64,000 nt of DNA from Halichondria panicea (lineage: Eukaryota; Porifera; Demospongiae; Suberitida; Halichondriidae). Positions within the stretch are counted from its first letter, which is position 1; every line of letters begins with the position of its first letter. Under the pieces are notes generated by a model that saw nothing but the letters and a program-made list of their open reading frames with translations, was not told where the DNA came from and did no database searches. The stretch covers positions 750,800-814,799 of the forward strand of contig NC_087388.1 in the NCBI RefSeq assembly GCF_963675165.1. The letters are read 5' to 3'. Positions 33,701-45,100 of the stretch are shown here, piece by piece. Position numbers and translations under genes: made by a program.

Positions 33701-35349
33701 AGTTGGATAATGGTGGATGTGCTGAGGACGAGGTCTGTTCTCTTGTGGAACAACTTTGCCCTTCTGATGGACCTTGTCCAACTACTGTGCAGTGCTCTCC
33801 TGCAGGTAATCAATTGTTAATGGAGCTATAGAGCTCATATAAGAGTGTCTCCACCACTTACCGTGTCTGACATTGAGAATGTATTCGTATCTCCTGTCCA
33901 GGTCCCTGCGGCGAGTTTAACTGCCCCTCCTATGCTACCTGTGAGATGATTACACGTCCAGGTCCAAATTCATCCTTATCTATGTTTCCTTTCTGCCTCC
34001 CATCCTGTGAGCTGGAGAATGGTGGATGTGATGAGGACGAGGTCTGTTCTCTGGTAGAGGAAATGTGCCCTTCTGATGGACCCTGTCCACCTAGTGTGCA
34101 GTGCTCTCCTGCAGGTAACCTCTTGTTAATGGAGCTAGAGTTCCAATAAGAGCGTCCCCACCACTCTAGTCTCACCGTGTGTAGTATCTGACATTGAGAG
34201 TTTGTCCGTATCTCCTGTCCAGATCTATGCGACCAGTTGAACTGTCCCCCCTATGCTACTTGTGAGATGGTAGGTCCAAATCCATTCTCTTTATCCGGTT
34301 TTGCCTTCTGCCTCCCGTCCTGTGAGTTAGAGAATGGTGGTTGTGCTGAGAATGAGGTATGTTCTCTGGTAGAGGAAATTTGCCCTTCTGATGGACCCTG
34401 TCCACCTAGTGTGCAGTGCTCTCCCCCAGGTAATCTAATAGAACTACTATATATACCTTCATATTTCTGTAATCTCAGCTATAGGTACTCGATGCTCACA
34501 TGCAATTATCTTACAGATCCTTGCAGTTCATTTAGATGCCAAAGGGGCTACAGGTGTCAAGTGTACGAGCCGACCAATGAGGCGTACTGTGAGCCGGCAT
34601 GTGACCTGTTCAATGGCGGGTGTACTACGGGAACCTACTGCATTCTTCGCCGGGATCGAGCTTGCAGTGAGGGGCCGTGTCCATCTCTAAAGAGCTGTTG
34701 CTTTTTCCCACGCTGTGACATGCACGTCTGTAGCGCCAGGGAGACTAGGAGAAGCCCATGCATTATTGAGTGAGAAGCTATAGCCTTACCATCCTCACCC
34801 CTTTAAATTTGTGTCCCTTGTGGAAATATTTGACATTCAGTTTATAGTAGGTGCATGCATTAGAAACATTTCGATAGTCATGACTTAATAATAATGCCCC
34901 TCTCAATTCCGCCACATGCAGTGCGGAGGATTCCCAATGTGATGAAGAGGAGTGTCCATTTACTTACTGTCGTAATTGTTACTTCTCGTCCCAAAATCAG
35001 CCATTGCCAGGCAACTGTGGGACATGTAGTGAAAACAGTGTCAATAATAAATGTACTAAAAGATGGGCAACTTGCACCAGAAGAGCACATTTTGCTACTT
35101 ATGGACAGGTAAGATATACAGTAGAAAGGACATTTCTCTAAAACGATGAAGTGAGAGGCTCCTAAGATTAGTTTTCATACTGTAATATGACATTGTACTA
35201 TATAGCTACTTACATTAGCTAACTGCATTAATGTATACCACACACACACACACACATGTGCACACACAACCTCCCTCCCCACACAGCCATGGCCTAGTCA
35301 GTCTCTAAGGAAGGAGGAGGACTTTCGCTGTCACATACCTCCATGTTAA
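18763..35349 (+). CDS. Skeletor-like giant secreted protein A2: DM13-DOMON plus 25 Cys modules
   Basis: 5' exons 18763-18820, 18994-19119, 20406-20484, 20581-20746, 22003-22041, 22180-22186, 22263-22304, 22375-22395. Then two module exons (22512-22709, 22799-23020); DM13/DOMON/Skeletor exons within 23082-27254; 23 module exons within 27334-34429; tail 34517-34769, 34922-35108, 35287-35349. The sum is 7869 nt, about 2623 aa, in frame. Signal peptide 1-19, DM13 20-156, modules 180-319, DM13 320-454, DOMON 455-563, Skeletor-type C-terminal domain to about 858, modules to about 2456, then tail. DOMON domains bind haem or sugars in other proteins, and DM13-DOMON proteins are thought to be extracellular redox proteins. 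Identification with Skeletor rests on domain order and on the GxAYxFIVEAGNNP / YHPFYITDD stretch. The Cys array is an unusual addition. Confidence 0.8.
19398..19585. mobile_element. MITE family 2 copy in A2 intron 2
   Basis: Same position and orientation as 7354-7544 in A1: ends taccgtatagcg and cgctatacagta. Also carries the cgcatgcatgcatgcatgctg core. Confidence 0.7.
21617..21745. repeat. Tandem repeat, about 45-55 bp units
   Basis: Three copies of gtagctgctcctgttatagt with gatggagtgtagtcagtatc between them, in the A2 intron before the EERAGPDEECLIK exon. The matching A1 intron does not have it. Confidence 0.8.
22512..23020 (+). other. Two Cys modules between the DM13 domains of A2
   Basis: Exon 22512-22709 (CDELSCPSHATC...CSLEQNIC) and exon 22799-23020 (CDEVSCPSNSTC...CSSATTE) each hold one ten-Cys module and are more diverged from each other than the modules of the downstream array. 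The first has two in-frame acceptors six bases apart (22506 or 22512). Gene C has none at this position. Confidence 0.8.
23082..23938 (+). other. Second DM13 domain of A2
   Basis: Exons 23082-23210 (VGSFPEDSLHSITGTIFILD), 23293-23374 (AFFYYYPPGQVIDKNG, IPVPGGR), 23525-23687 (FLVPLPEG, ACDIGTFTIWC) and 23909-23938 (VQGTDECIIQ). Same exon structure as the first DM13; the EERAGPDEECLIK exon of the first is the counterpart of VQGTDECIIQ. Confidence 0.8.
24082..24461 (+). other. DOMON domain of A2
   Basis: Exon 24082-24279 (FKCPNGRSVG, CAALDDQLQLSWTVRNDMQM, DFRLCGC) and exon 24333-24461 (YMGFGLSG, THMIGADPVITWVDE, VDYFLTGYFQ). GFGLSG followed by M-x-GAD-x-V and a W strand is the DOMON signature. 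The junction is uncertain: the best-looking acceptor (24323) needs phase 2, which no nearby GT donor gives; the acceptor at 24333 with donor at 24280 keeps the frame. Confidence 0.75.
24663..27254 (+). other. Skeletor-type C-terminal domain of A2
   Basis: Exons 24663-24795, 24957-25067, 25377-25553, 25694-25887, 25952-26000, 26797-26966, 27203-27254. Encodes CRDGRGACPDEDHFSG, YIVWGVGGLGETAFQHF, a Cys pair CRQC, then GWGIAYYINNT, QRGQAYLFIVEAGNNPDNPA, YHPFYITDDIHGS, and finally YYQCAIHLNLGWRI. The central part resembles the cupredoxin-like region that follows DOMON in Skeletor proteins. Gene C has the same exons at 43712-45481; A1 has none. Confidence 0.75.
27334..34429 (+). repeat. Array of 23 Cys-module exons (A2)
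   Basis: Exon starts: 27334, 27653, 27969, 28283, 28590, 28897, 29209, 29526, 29842, 30156, 30463, 30770, 31082, 31398, 31712, 32019, 32326, 32638, 32957, 33273, 33593, 33902, 34223. Eleven are 204 nt, eleven 213 nt, the last 207 nt, all phase 1-1. A six-exon unit (three 204 then three 213) repeats: 27334-29109, 29209-30982 (offset 1873 bp), 31082-32538 (five exons, offset 1556), 32638-34429. Units are nearly identical including introns. Modules share the ten-Cys spacing of A1; 204-nt modules have a shorter third spacing (CETYTDPLGGSDAAFC). Confidence 0.9.
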
Positions 35350-36103
35350 TGAAGCATTCTCACTTTGTATAAGAAACAATTTATATAGTTCAGTATATTA
35401 GACTGAAGGAGAACTGAGAATTCGCTTTTTGAGTACATCAATATACAATTAATGAACAGTACAGTGCTATTTTGCCAAAACACTCTCAGTCATATATATA
35501 AAGGTGTTATTTACCACTTAATTAATTTATTAACACCACATGTACCGGCTGGCTTCTAAGAATGTCGCTATAGGTACAAAAATGACAAATAGCAACAGTT
35601 ATAAGGGTACATAGTTCGTAAGGTCACCAGAGGAGGTATGACATCCGCGCGTCGCCGCAGGAAGCTAGTTTTGACGACCCGTTTTGAGGTCCATATTCCT
35701 TATTCAAGTCAGTTCCATTGTGTGTTACCTAAACAAGCACTGGGCCGTTTATAGCTGCCAAGAGTATGATTGTGCACAGTTTGATGGTTATAGCTATTAG
35801 GTTTCAGCTTCAGGAGGGGTTGCCCCCCCCCCCCCCCCCCCAGTGTTGTAGTCTCATGAATCAGCCGCCCTTCTTTTGGGAAGACTGTGAGGTGCGGCTG
35901 ATTCATGAGACTAGGGTTAGCTCTGTTTTGTGATGTGCTATTGAACTTTGACCCGGATATAAACTTGATGGTATATATGTCTTCTACCTATTGGAAGGCG
36001 TGGTCTCCGTATAAGTGAATGTGTGGGCGTACACAGTGTATAGTAGATGATGTCCATCCATTCTTCACAACCTCATGCAACCTAGTACCTCATGGAGTGC
36101 AGC
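35350..36103. other. Intergenic A2-C: C19 tract, hairpin, promoter block
   Basis: No gene seen. Contains 19 C at 35823-35841, a 65-bp inverted repeat at 35849-35913 (tagtctcatgaatcagccgc), and the conserved upstream block at about 35997, some 107 bp before the ATG of gene C. Confidence 0.7.
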
Positions 36104-39100
36104 ATGTATTGGAGTGTATTTGTCACCTTCTTACTTGCCTTTTCCTTCAAGGCTACTAATGGTGAGTGGAAAAGGATTATCAGCTAGGGCTGCCTAACCA
36201 AGCTGTTAATATTGGACTGACTATTGAATTGGCTAGACTGAACTGTTGTGTCTTGATTCTTCATAATTATGTACATAGACTACATGTATACCTAGAACAG
36301 GTGTTTTCAATGTATCAATTGTCTATGTATGCAGGTCAGGTCGAGGACATACTGGTTGGTACGCTCCCCAACTTCCAACACGGCATAGGAGGGCAGCTGT
36401 ATCTAAGGGATACAAAAACACTTGTCATTGAGAACTTCTCCTATGATGGACTCGGAGTAGGTACGTGGGCTGCATGAATCGCCATAGCAAAGAGGATGCT
36501 CATGCATGATGCATGCATAACAAAGATCATAGCAAAGATCACGATGCATGCATAACAAAGAGCATGGATGTATGCAAAGAGCACATGTGCAGCATATAGC
36601 ACTATAATATAGTCCACTGCGAGTTTTTTGTGTATATAATGGATTGTGTTCAGTACTTTCGTTGTATTTTTATGCCTCGAGGCGTAGCCGCACGAGGGAT
36701 ACGGTAAAGCTGACTGTGTGTGTGTGTGTGTATTCCAGCAGTAACTGCTCAACGGTTGCAATGCGACGAAAACTAACAGCTTCTATAGGCTTCTAGCCAC
36801 GTTCTCTTGGATTTTGATTCGTGGATTAGCAAACTAAAGCTTCTTTCTCGAGTTATGGCTAGTTTGACTCACATTGAAGGCTGTTGCAGTCTCTTCAGAA
36901 TCTTTCATAGCATCATCTGTTCGCACAAACTTTCTATTCAACATATGAGTTAGCCTTGCACTAAAGCGCTAGCTTTTTGTTAGCTACAAGACTCAGAAAA
37001 TATCTGTTAAAACAGCTAGCTAGCAGTAGCCATTTGTGAAATTGATCTCTTTGGACACACCCTTTAATTATTCCTGTGGATGTAATGCGCATGCGCGCTC
37101 ATTCCCCATGTGTGAGAAAATAATATCCAAGATCCAGGTCCAGATCCTCCTGGCAGAATCATCTTTGTCTTGAGGGCCTGGTAAGCCACAAAACACTACC
37201 ATATAACAACATAGATAATGCATGTACACAGGTCTTTTCTTCTTAGATATTATATACACTGAACTATACAGATCCTGGAAGAACTCTTTCTTGAGGTCCT
37301 GGTAAACCATGCACATAATACAATAAATAACAAAAATAGATGCATGTAAATAAGTGTTTTCTTCTCAGTGATTTCTTCTCAGTGACTTTATATAGATAAG
37401 CTAACTTTAATATAAAATTCATTTATAGATAACACTCTAATACTTTTGAGGGAAAGCAAAAACATGGCGAGAGGCATTAGCACAGCGCCAGCTTGAACAC
37501 TAGTTACACACTGTGTTTGTGTACATGCATAAATGTAGAATTGTCGGGTAAAGCTTGTTCAAGTAGTCACGTTTGCACAAAATAATTGCTATAGGCCATT
37601 CAAGCCACGTTGGTTTAGTTGGTAATTCAATTTTTGATAGGAAGATTGCAGTGATTTGATACCGTATTACTAGAATGTTTTGCGAGCATTAAACATTTGC
37701 GAAGTTTGCGATTGATCAATTCGCAACAATAAAATCGCAAAACCTAAATTATTACTAGTAAATACACACGATCCTTGCCAGAACGCAATAGTTAGATCGC
37801 AAAGGGTCAAATTTTCTGCTGATTTGGCTCATTCGCAAAGGTTTTTTCACCCGCAAAATATTCTAGTAATACGGTACCAACATCGCATGTAGGGTTTTAT
37901 GATAATGTGCCCTCGTGTGACATCATGGCCCACAAGTATTTTTGTGGGCAAATACACATACTCTATGTAATTTTGGAAATTAGAGCTATGCAAAAAACTA
38001 TTGATTGGTACCCTAAAATGTGACAGAAGGGCCACTTGGTGAAGTGCACTATATACTCAGCACAAAAAATAAATATATATATATCACCTGATCTAGAACG
38101 TTGGAAAGATTGGGCCACACCCAAAGTGATTGATCGGACGCACTGGCTGGCTCGGCATATTCTATATTGCTAGGCCATGCACTTGTGTTATAATTGCTGC
38201 ATGGAAATTGGCCAATTGCCAGCCGTTATTTTATACACTGATTGTTGAGTGTAGTGAAATCAGGATTATAATTATGTGCATGGAACCAATGCAAATGCCT
38301 CATAATTAGTGCTTGCAACAAACCTGTGCCAGCATGCAAATTTTTGTTTTTGTAAGGTTTACCATTACCGCAGTACTTTATTTGATCTCACTTTATACAG
38401 AAACCTTTCTCTACTACTTCAAGCCTGGCCAGGAGGCTGTGCACGGTGAAGGGATCTTCATTCCAGTGCCGGGTGGAAAGTAAGCAAGCAACTGCAAAAT
38501 TATGCATGCAGAGAAGGTTCGACATGCGTGCATTGATGTCATTTGCGGTCAGGTGATAACGTCCAAGGCCAATGCACAGCACTTTTAGTGATTTTTCGTG
38601 CACGCATGTCTGACCTTTGTATGCTCATACTGCACCATATACATTCTTTGATTGCCACAATTGATAACTATATATACACGCAGTTGCCACATAATCACGT
38701 TACCCTCCCTCATATGGCTTTTGTAATTGTGTTATCTGCAGCCCTGCAGATGGTAGCTTTGTGAATAGACGTCGCTATAGTGGAGAGCAGTTGGTGATTG
38801 ATTTGCCTGAGGGCACAGATGCGTGTGACATTGGGGAGCTGACCATTTGGTGTCGACCGTTTCGAGTATACTTTTCATCCATCACGCTTAATCATGACGT
38901 TTTATTTGTGAGTTATGTCATCAGTACAGCTGTTGGTTGGCATGTTTAGTCATGGTTTGATCTCACATACTGTATAGCAGCAGATATGTTTCGAGGGTAT
39001 AAATTTTTGCGGTTTTCGCTGATAAAGCATGTACAGCAGACATTTATATACATGTACCTAATATCGCATGCATGGATACATGCTGCAAAAAGGCTGCTAT

Positions 39101-42100
39101 TCCGTGAATATTAAATCTGCGAAAACCTCTCTAACGGTAATTCTGCAAAAGCTTATACCCTCGAAATATACCCGCTGGTCTTATGGTACCTATTGTTTGT
39201 ATACCTTATCTTGATGACCTCGACCACGAATTCATGATGGTGTAGCTAGCTTACCTATCTTGTTTCTTAACAGTACGTACATAGGACGAATTAATCTCAG
39301 GTATGCATGTCCACAATCAAAATCTGATTTATCTGTAACACAATGCTGTTGTTACAGTACCAGCTGTACCAGAGATAAGGCGCCTTTGAGTGGGTTTATG
39401 TAAATGAACTGTCTGACCACCAACCCCCATCTGGTATATATATGGCTGTTATGCCATCTGCATGGCATATACCCACGGGCTCCAGACTGGCCTCTATGGT
39501 CCATCTTTATGGCTTTTATATCATGCAGATGGCATGCAGGGGCGTACCTAGAAATTTTACGGGAAGGAGGCAACACCCCCGCAAAATGTTTGCCCGGAAA
39601 CCACACTCACTAATTATCGCGTAGAAGTGCATGCAAATGGCAGTAAACTGCTATTTACCTGCTCTTCTTCTCCAACAAAAGAGTGATAGAGCTCATTTTC
39701 TGCTCATTCTATAAATACCTAGTTAGCTAGTTATCCAGAAGTTGGCTAGCCAGAGCTATTAAAAGCTAGTGAGGTGAGTCACATAACACTTGTAGTTTAA
39801 TAGTACAGGAGGCAAGGGCCTCCTCTGCCTTATTGCTAGTTACGCCCCTGGCATGCATGTATATACATGTACATCTAGGCCACAGTGGCGTAGCCAGGAT
39901 TTTAGGAAGGGCCGGGCTCAAATCGGTTGAGCAGAGTCAGAGCAGGCGCTGAATAACACGAAATAAAAAAAAAAAAGGTCATCACCTTTTCCTCAGCATG
40001 CAGTCAGCATGCACATTAGATGGCCCCCTGCCCACATATCCATTGAATGACATCATTCTAGTAACTATGCATGCGTACAGTGCAGAATAAATCGACAGAT
40101 CACAGTGATTCAAGCTAAGTTGGAGTTGATGGAGCACAAAAGGGTGGGGCTCTAGCCCCGTCAGCCCCCATCTGCCTACGTCACTTGCTTTTCAGATGTT
40201 TTACGGCTCTATCCAAGTCGACGAGTATACTAGTTCTAAACCAGCTGTAGTTGCGCTTACACAAATATTATCTTTTCTTAAATCTAAATGTGCTATGTTA
40301 AGCCGATGCAAGATACGTACAACATCCACTAATGATCGTGTATACCATACACCCTTCACCTGGATATCAGGGACACTTGGTGGGGTCATGCATGCATAGG
40401 TTAACTTTTATAACTACCATGTATAGCGCAACATTTTCAAGGCACTTAAATTTCATGCAATGACCTCTAAAAGTATTTCAGGGAACGTGGGTATAGCTAT
40501 CTTACTGGAAGCACTCCCAGGCCACGCCTTTAATCTTTGCACATAAAAGAATTCGTGTAGGATTGCTAACCTACGAAAACAGCGAAAGTTAAGCCCCTAA
40601 CAAATTTCATGCTATACACTTAAAAGCATTTGTAGGTATATATGTAATATTATGTTTGTGGTTGAAAACAATAGTGTCATAGAGCATTTAATACTTGTTA
40701 CTTGAGATGTGGTATTTTCACAGGAGGAGCGTGCAGGGCCCGATGAAGAATGTCTCATCAAGGTAGGACTGCGTTTTAGTGTATACTACGTATAATTATA
40801 GTCACAGTGCACAATCCTATACATGTACACTGTTGACATTTGTGGTTTCCTCTCCATTACAGGGAAGAGGTTGGTTATAATAAGACCCCCAGCTGTTATT
40901 TTTGTTGGAAAGCTAAGCTAACTTACCATCATTGCCCTCCTTCCCCCAGTTCCTTCCACTGATAAGCCATCAGTTGAGACTACTACTAAAGGTTAGTTGA
41001 AGCTCTCAGTATATATATATTTGTACTATGGTTGCACCAAAGATCAAAGGCTTCAGTTGTAGTTTATACTACTTATACAACCTGTCTGACCACAGCCATG
41101 GTATATGGCAGTTATACCCTAGTGTATAACTGCCATATACCATGGCTGTGGTCAAACTACATGTACAGCTAGAACTGAATACAGTATCCCACCTTTGCAA
41201 CAAAATTGACACACTGTTTCAATTAAAACAATGACACACTACTCAATTCAATCAAATATTAGCAATATTAGAGTTAGAGAGAATTCAATACAAAACAGAC
41301 TACTATACTAATGATTTTAGTCAACATAAAAAGAGCCAAGTTCGAGCGATGAATAGTTCCAAAAAGGAGGTAAATTTGGAAGAACTCCGTGATCGTGAAT
41401 CGAACGATACTGGTTTGTTTGTGTTGCTTTTTTTCAACTTTCAATATTGGTTGTCACAACCTGCTTATTACATTGCTGCATGGGACCAGGAGCAGTAAGA
41501 AGGGTCCAGACTGCCAAGTGTTTCTCAGACTAAAGAGACTGCACTGCACTGGGCCAGTACAGTAGGCTTGTGGAATGATATTTTGGGGTACATTTGCACT
41601 CTTTGTAGACAAGTAGCACCAGTGTACTTTCTTGAAGTGCCTTCTATAAAGATGCAGAAACACAGCCTTCACAATTGCTTGCTTGAATCATAGACGCTTG
41701 CTTGAATCAGCCATCGCTTTTTAAAAAAATAGCAAATTCATTGCATAGCTATAGCAACAGTGACGTCAAACAGTAGTTATAAGCATATTCATTGAAGAAG
41801 CATGACAGGAAGTAGCTAAACATAGTAGTACAGTTCTAAACATAGTACAAGCCAGTTAAACTATGGCCTCTCGTGGTATATTTGCTTTACACGCTCGAGT
41901 AATCAGATAAACCAACTCGGCTGCGCCTCGTGGTTTATCAGATTACTCTCGCGTGTAAATCAAATATACCACTCGAGGCCATTGTTTAACTATAACATAT
42001 AGCCATGTGCATAATGATATGCTTCACGATTATACCCCCCCCCCCTGTAACTCATTCAGAAGAAGCTGTCACTACTGAAGGTGAGATGTGCATATTGATC

Positions 42101-45100
42101 ACATTATATATGTTTATTCATTTCCTAGATCTCATTAATGAATTCTCCCCCACAGCACCCCCCACAGGTGTGGAGATTGGAATGTTGCCCCCCAACTCAG
42201 ACTACAGTATTTCAGGAACTCTCTTTATACTGGACACAAAAACACTCCTCATCGAAGACTTCAACTACGATGGCAATGCACCAGGTGAGAGTATTACTTT
42301 AATAGTTTACCTGAATGCATATGAGCTGGTACGTTGTCATGTCAACTGCAGGTGCCTTTCTCTACTACTACCCTCCTGGTCAGGTTATAGACAAGAACGG
42401 TGGAGGTTTTTTCATACCAGTACCCGGTGGAAGGTGAGTCACACTCACATACACTATCTGCATAGCATCTCTGTTGAACATCGATCTTGTATACGTATAG
42501 TTGCCTTACCTTCATATACCATCAGCGTACACATGCAGTGATTGTTATTGTTTCTATTGATCTCCTATATACTCGATCTTGTTGGCAGAGAGAACGGAGG
42601 GTTTAAGATTGGACGTAGCTACTTTAATGAAGAACTCCTGGTCCCACTGCCTGAGGGCGTGGATGCGTGTGACATTGGCACGTTCACAATCTGGTGTATG
42701 CCATTCACTGTCTTCTTTACAGTCCTCCCCTTTCCAACTGAAAGGATATTTGTGAGTGAGGCATGAGGTAGCTTAAGAGGATTTAAAGCATGTATTGAAT
42801 TGTACTTCTATAATAGAGTTATCAGTTCACCAGTTTAAGAGATTAAGTTACCTTTGGAAATTACTTAGTTCAAAATCGTAGTTTTTTTTGTTTGTAGTGG
42901 TAGTGGTGGTGATCATTTACACTCACAGCACATTCACAGCACGCTCCTCTCTCCCCACTATATACTATAGGTGCAAGAAACCGATGAGTGCATTATTCAG
43001 GTAGGTACTCACATGCATGCAGTCTCACACACTGCAGCAAAGAAGTGTATAGCCCCACTGTAGTTGTGTACGTTCACCCTCAGCTTGTCTTTATCGTATC
43101 AAGTTGTACATGACTTACTGTACCCCACCTCTCACTCCCTGTACTCATTCTTCTGCAGCCTGGGTTGGGGACACTAGTACCATTCAAGTGTCCCAATAGA
43201 AGGAGCGTCGGTTCTGCTAGGGATTGTGATTTTGACAACTGTGCTGCCCTTGACGACCAGCTACAGCTGTCCTGGACTGTCAGAAATGATATGCAAATGA
43301 TTGACTTTAGACTCTGCGGCTGTCTAAGTGGTGATCCAAAGTCAGTTGGTGTTAGCTTGACACAAAATTGAATTATACATGTATATTCTTCCGTTCCATA
43401 CAGCCTGAACCAGTACATGGGATTCGGACTCAGTGGCAACACCAACCGGACACACATGATTGGGGCAGACCCTGTCATTACGTGGGTTGACGAGACCACT
43501 GGACCTCAAGCAGTCGACTATTTCCTCACTGGCTACTTCCAGGTATAGGACAACAAGTGTGTGTGTGTGCAGCTAAACCAGTGACAACAATGTGGTATGA
43601 TTGTTGTGGCTTAACTTAATTAGTGTTTTTTCGTGTAACATTTTTCTTTTGAAATCGGATTACAAGTTATATTGTTTGATCTCTCAATCTTTTGCTCCCC
43701 TTCCCCTGCAGTGTCGAGATGGTCGTGGTGCATGCCCTGACGAGGACCATTTCAGTGGTAGCTGCTCCAATGACATTGTCTCTGTGAGTGGATCCAGACA
43801 GGGAGGGCAGCAGTGTGTCATCTACAAACAAAGCTTCTCTACCAGTGAGTGTGTTTATAAAGCTGCTGTAGACAACATTCATGAGGACCAAGTAATGTGT
43901 ATAGCAACTCAATTGTTCCAGATAGTTGACCAATTTTACATTATGGAATAGCTTTCCCTTAATGTGAAGCTGGTAAATATTATTACAGTATGCTTGATTT
44001 GTAGTGTATATGTCTTCATGTGTTTGTGTGCAGATGACAGTACGTGTGATATTCCCATTGACCCTCTCAACATGGAACAGTACATTGTGTGGGGAGTGGG
44101 TGGTCTCGGAGAGACTGCTTTCCAACATTTCAAGAGAGCATCAGGTGAGCTACATGTACTTGTACTCATTGTATATTATCATGATACACTACCCTCTCTC
44201 TCTCTATGCAGCGTCTGACCCTCCCATCCATTTTGGTAGGACTCCAGTTAACATGTGTCCCCGTGAGGTCCAGTGCCGACAGTGCAGTGAACCATTTGAA
44301 GCAGCTGTGATTGAGGCTCTTGAAGACACTATCTTCTCTGTTAGCATAGGACCCTCTGGTGCTGACAGAGGCTATGAGGCCATTACTGGTGAGAGCTAGT
44401 GCATGAGATACAGTTTAGTTAGTATCTGTATATAGTGTTACGGCTACTTATTTGAGAGCATTGCTTATAGTGGCATGCAGCAGGCATGTAGTTAAATAGC
44501 TCTAGAGTACATGTAAGTGGAGAAACTGTTCAGTATACAAAGCTCATATTTACACTTCACTCTAGCAGAAAATGTATGTGGCAGATGCTGTTAATTTTCT
44601 GTTTTGTCATTAGATTTTTAGACTTTCTCATCTAGGCCTATACTGCCCTCCCTCGCACAGGTCAAGTGGGATGGGGCATTGCTTACTACATCAATAGCAC
44701 CTTGGTACCTGAGCTGGTGGTACAGAGAGGCCAGGCCTACGTGTTCATTGTAGAGGCAGGGAATAATCCTGACAACCCAGCCAATTATCACCCCTTCTAC
44801 ATCACTGATGATATTCACGGGAGTCGAGTGTTCAAAACACCTGAAGAGAAGATGGTGAATATATTATACATGCCATGACTCGTATTTATTAATTTAAATT
44901 TTTTTCAGGCTGAGACTGTATTTGCTGGTTTCGATGGTGACAACGTTACTGCAGGTATGATTGCATGCATGTGGGTACGTAGTGGAAGTTTAAACTTTGA
45001 TCACCTTCAATCTATTATTCTCCCGTACAGCTGGTCGACTTTGTGCATGCAGAGAGGGTGCCGAGGCTGCCAGGGTGAGAGAGAGTTGTGGGAGTCGCCA

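Noticed and set aside
10170-34429. CRISPR-like array of regularly spaced near-identical repeats
   Set aside because: The spacers (introns) are as conserved as the repeats, the repeats are 204-213 nt coding exons with splice sites, and the context is an animal gene.
41454-41672. Minus-strand ORF in a gene C intron
   Set aside because: No homology recognised, no splice context and not present in the paralogous introns.
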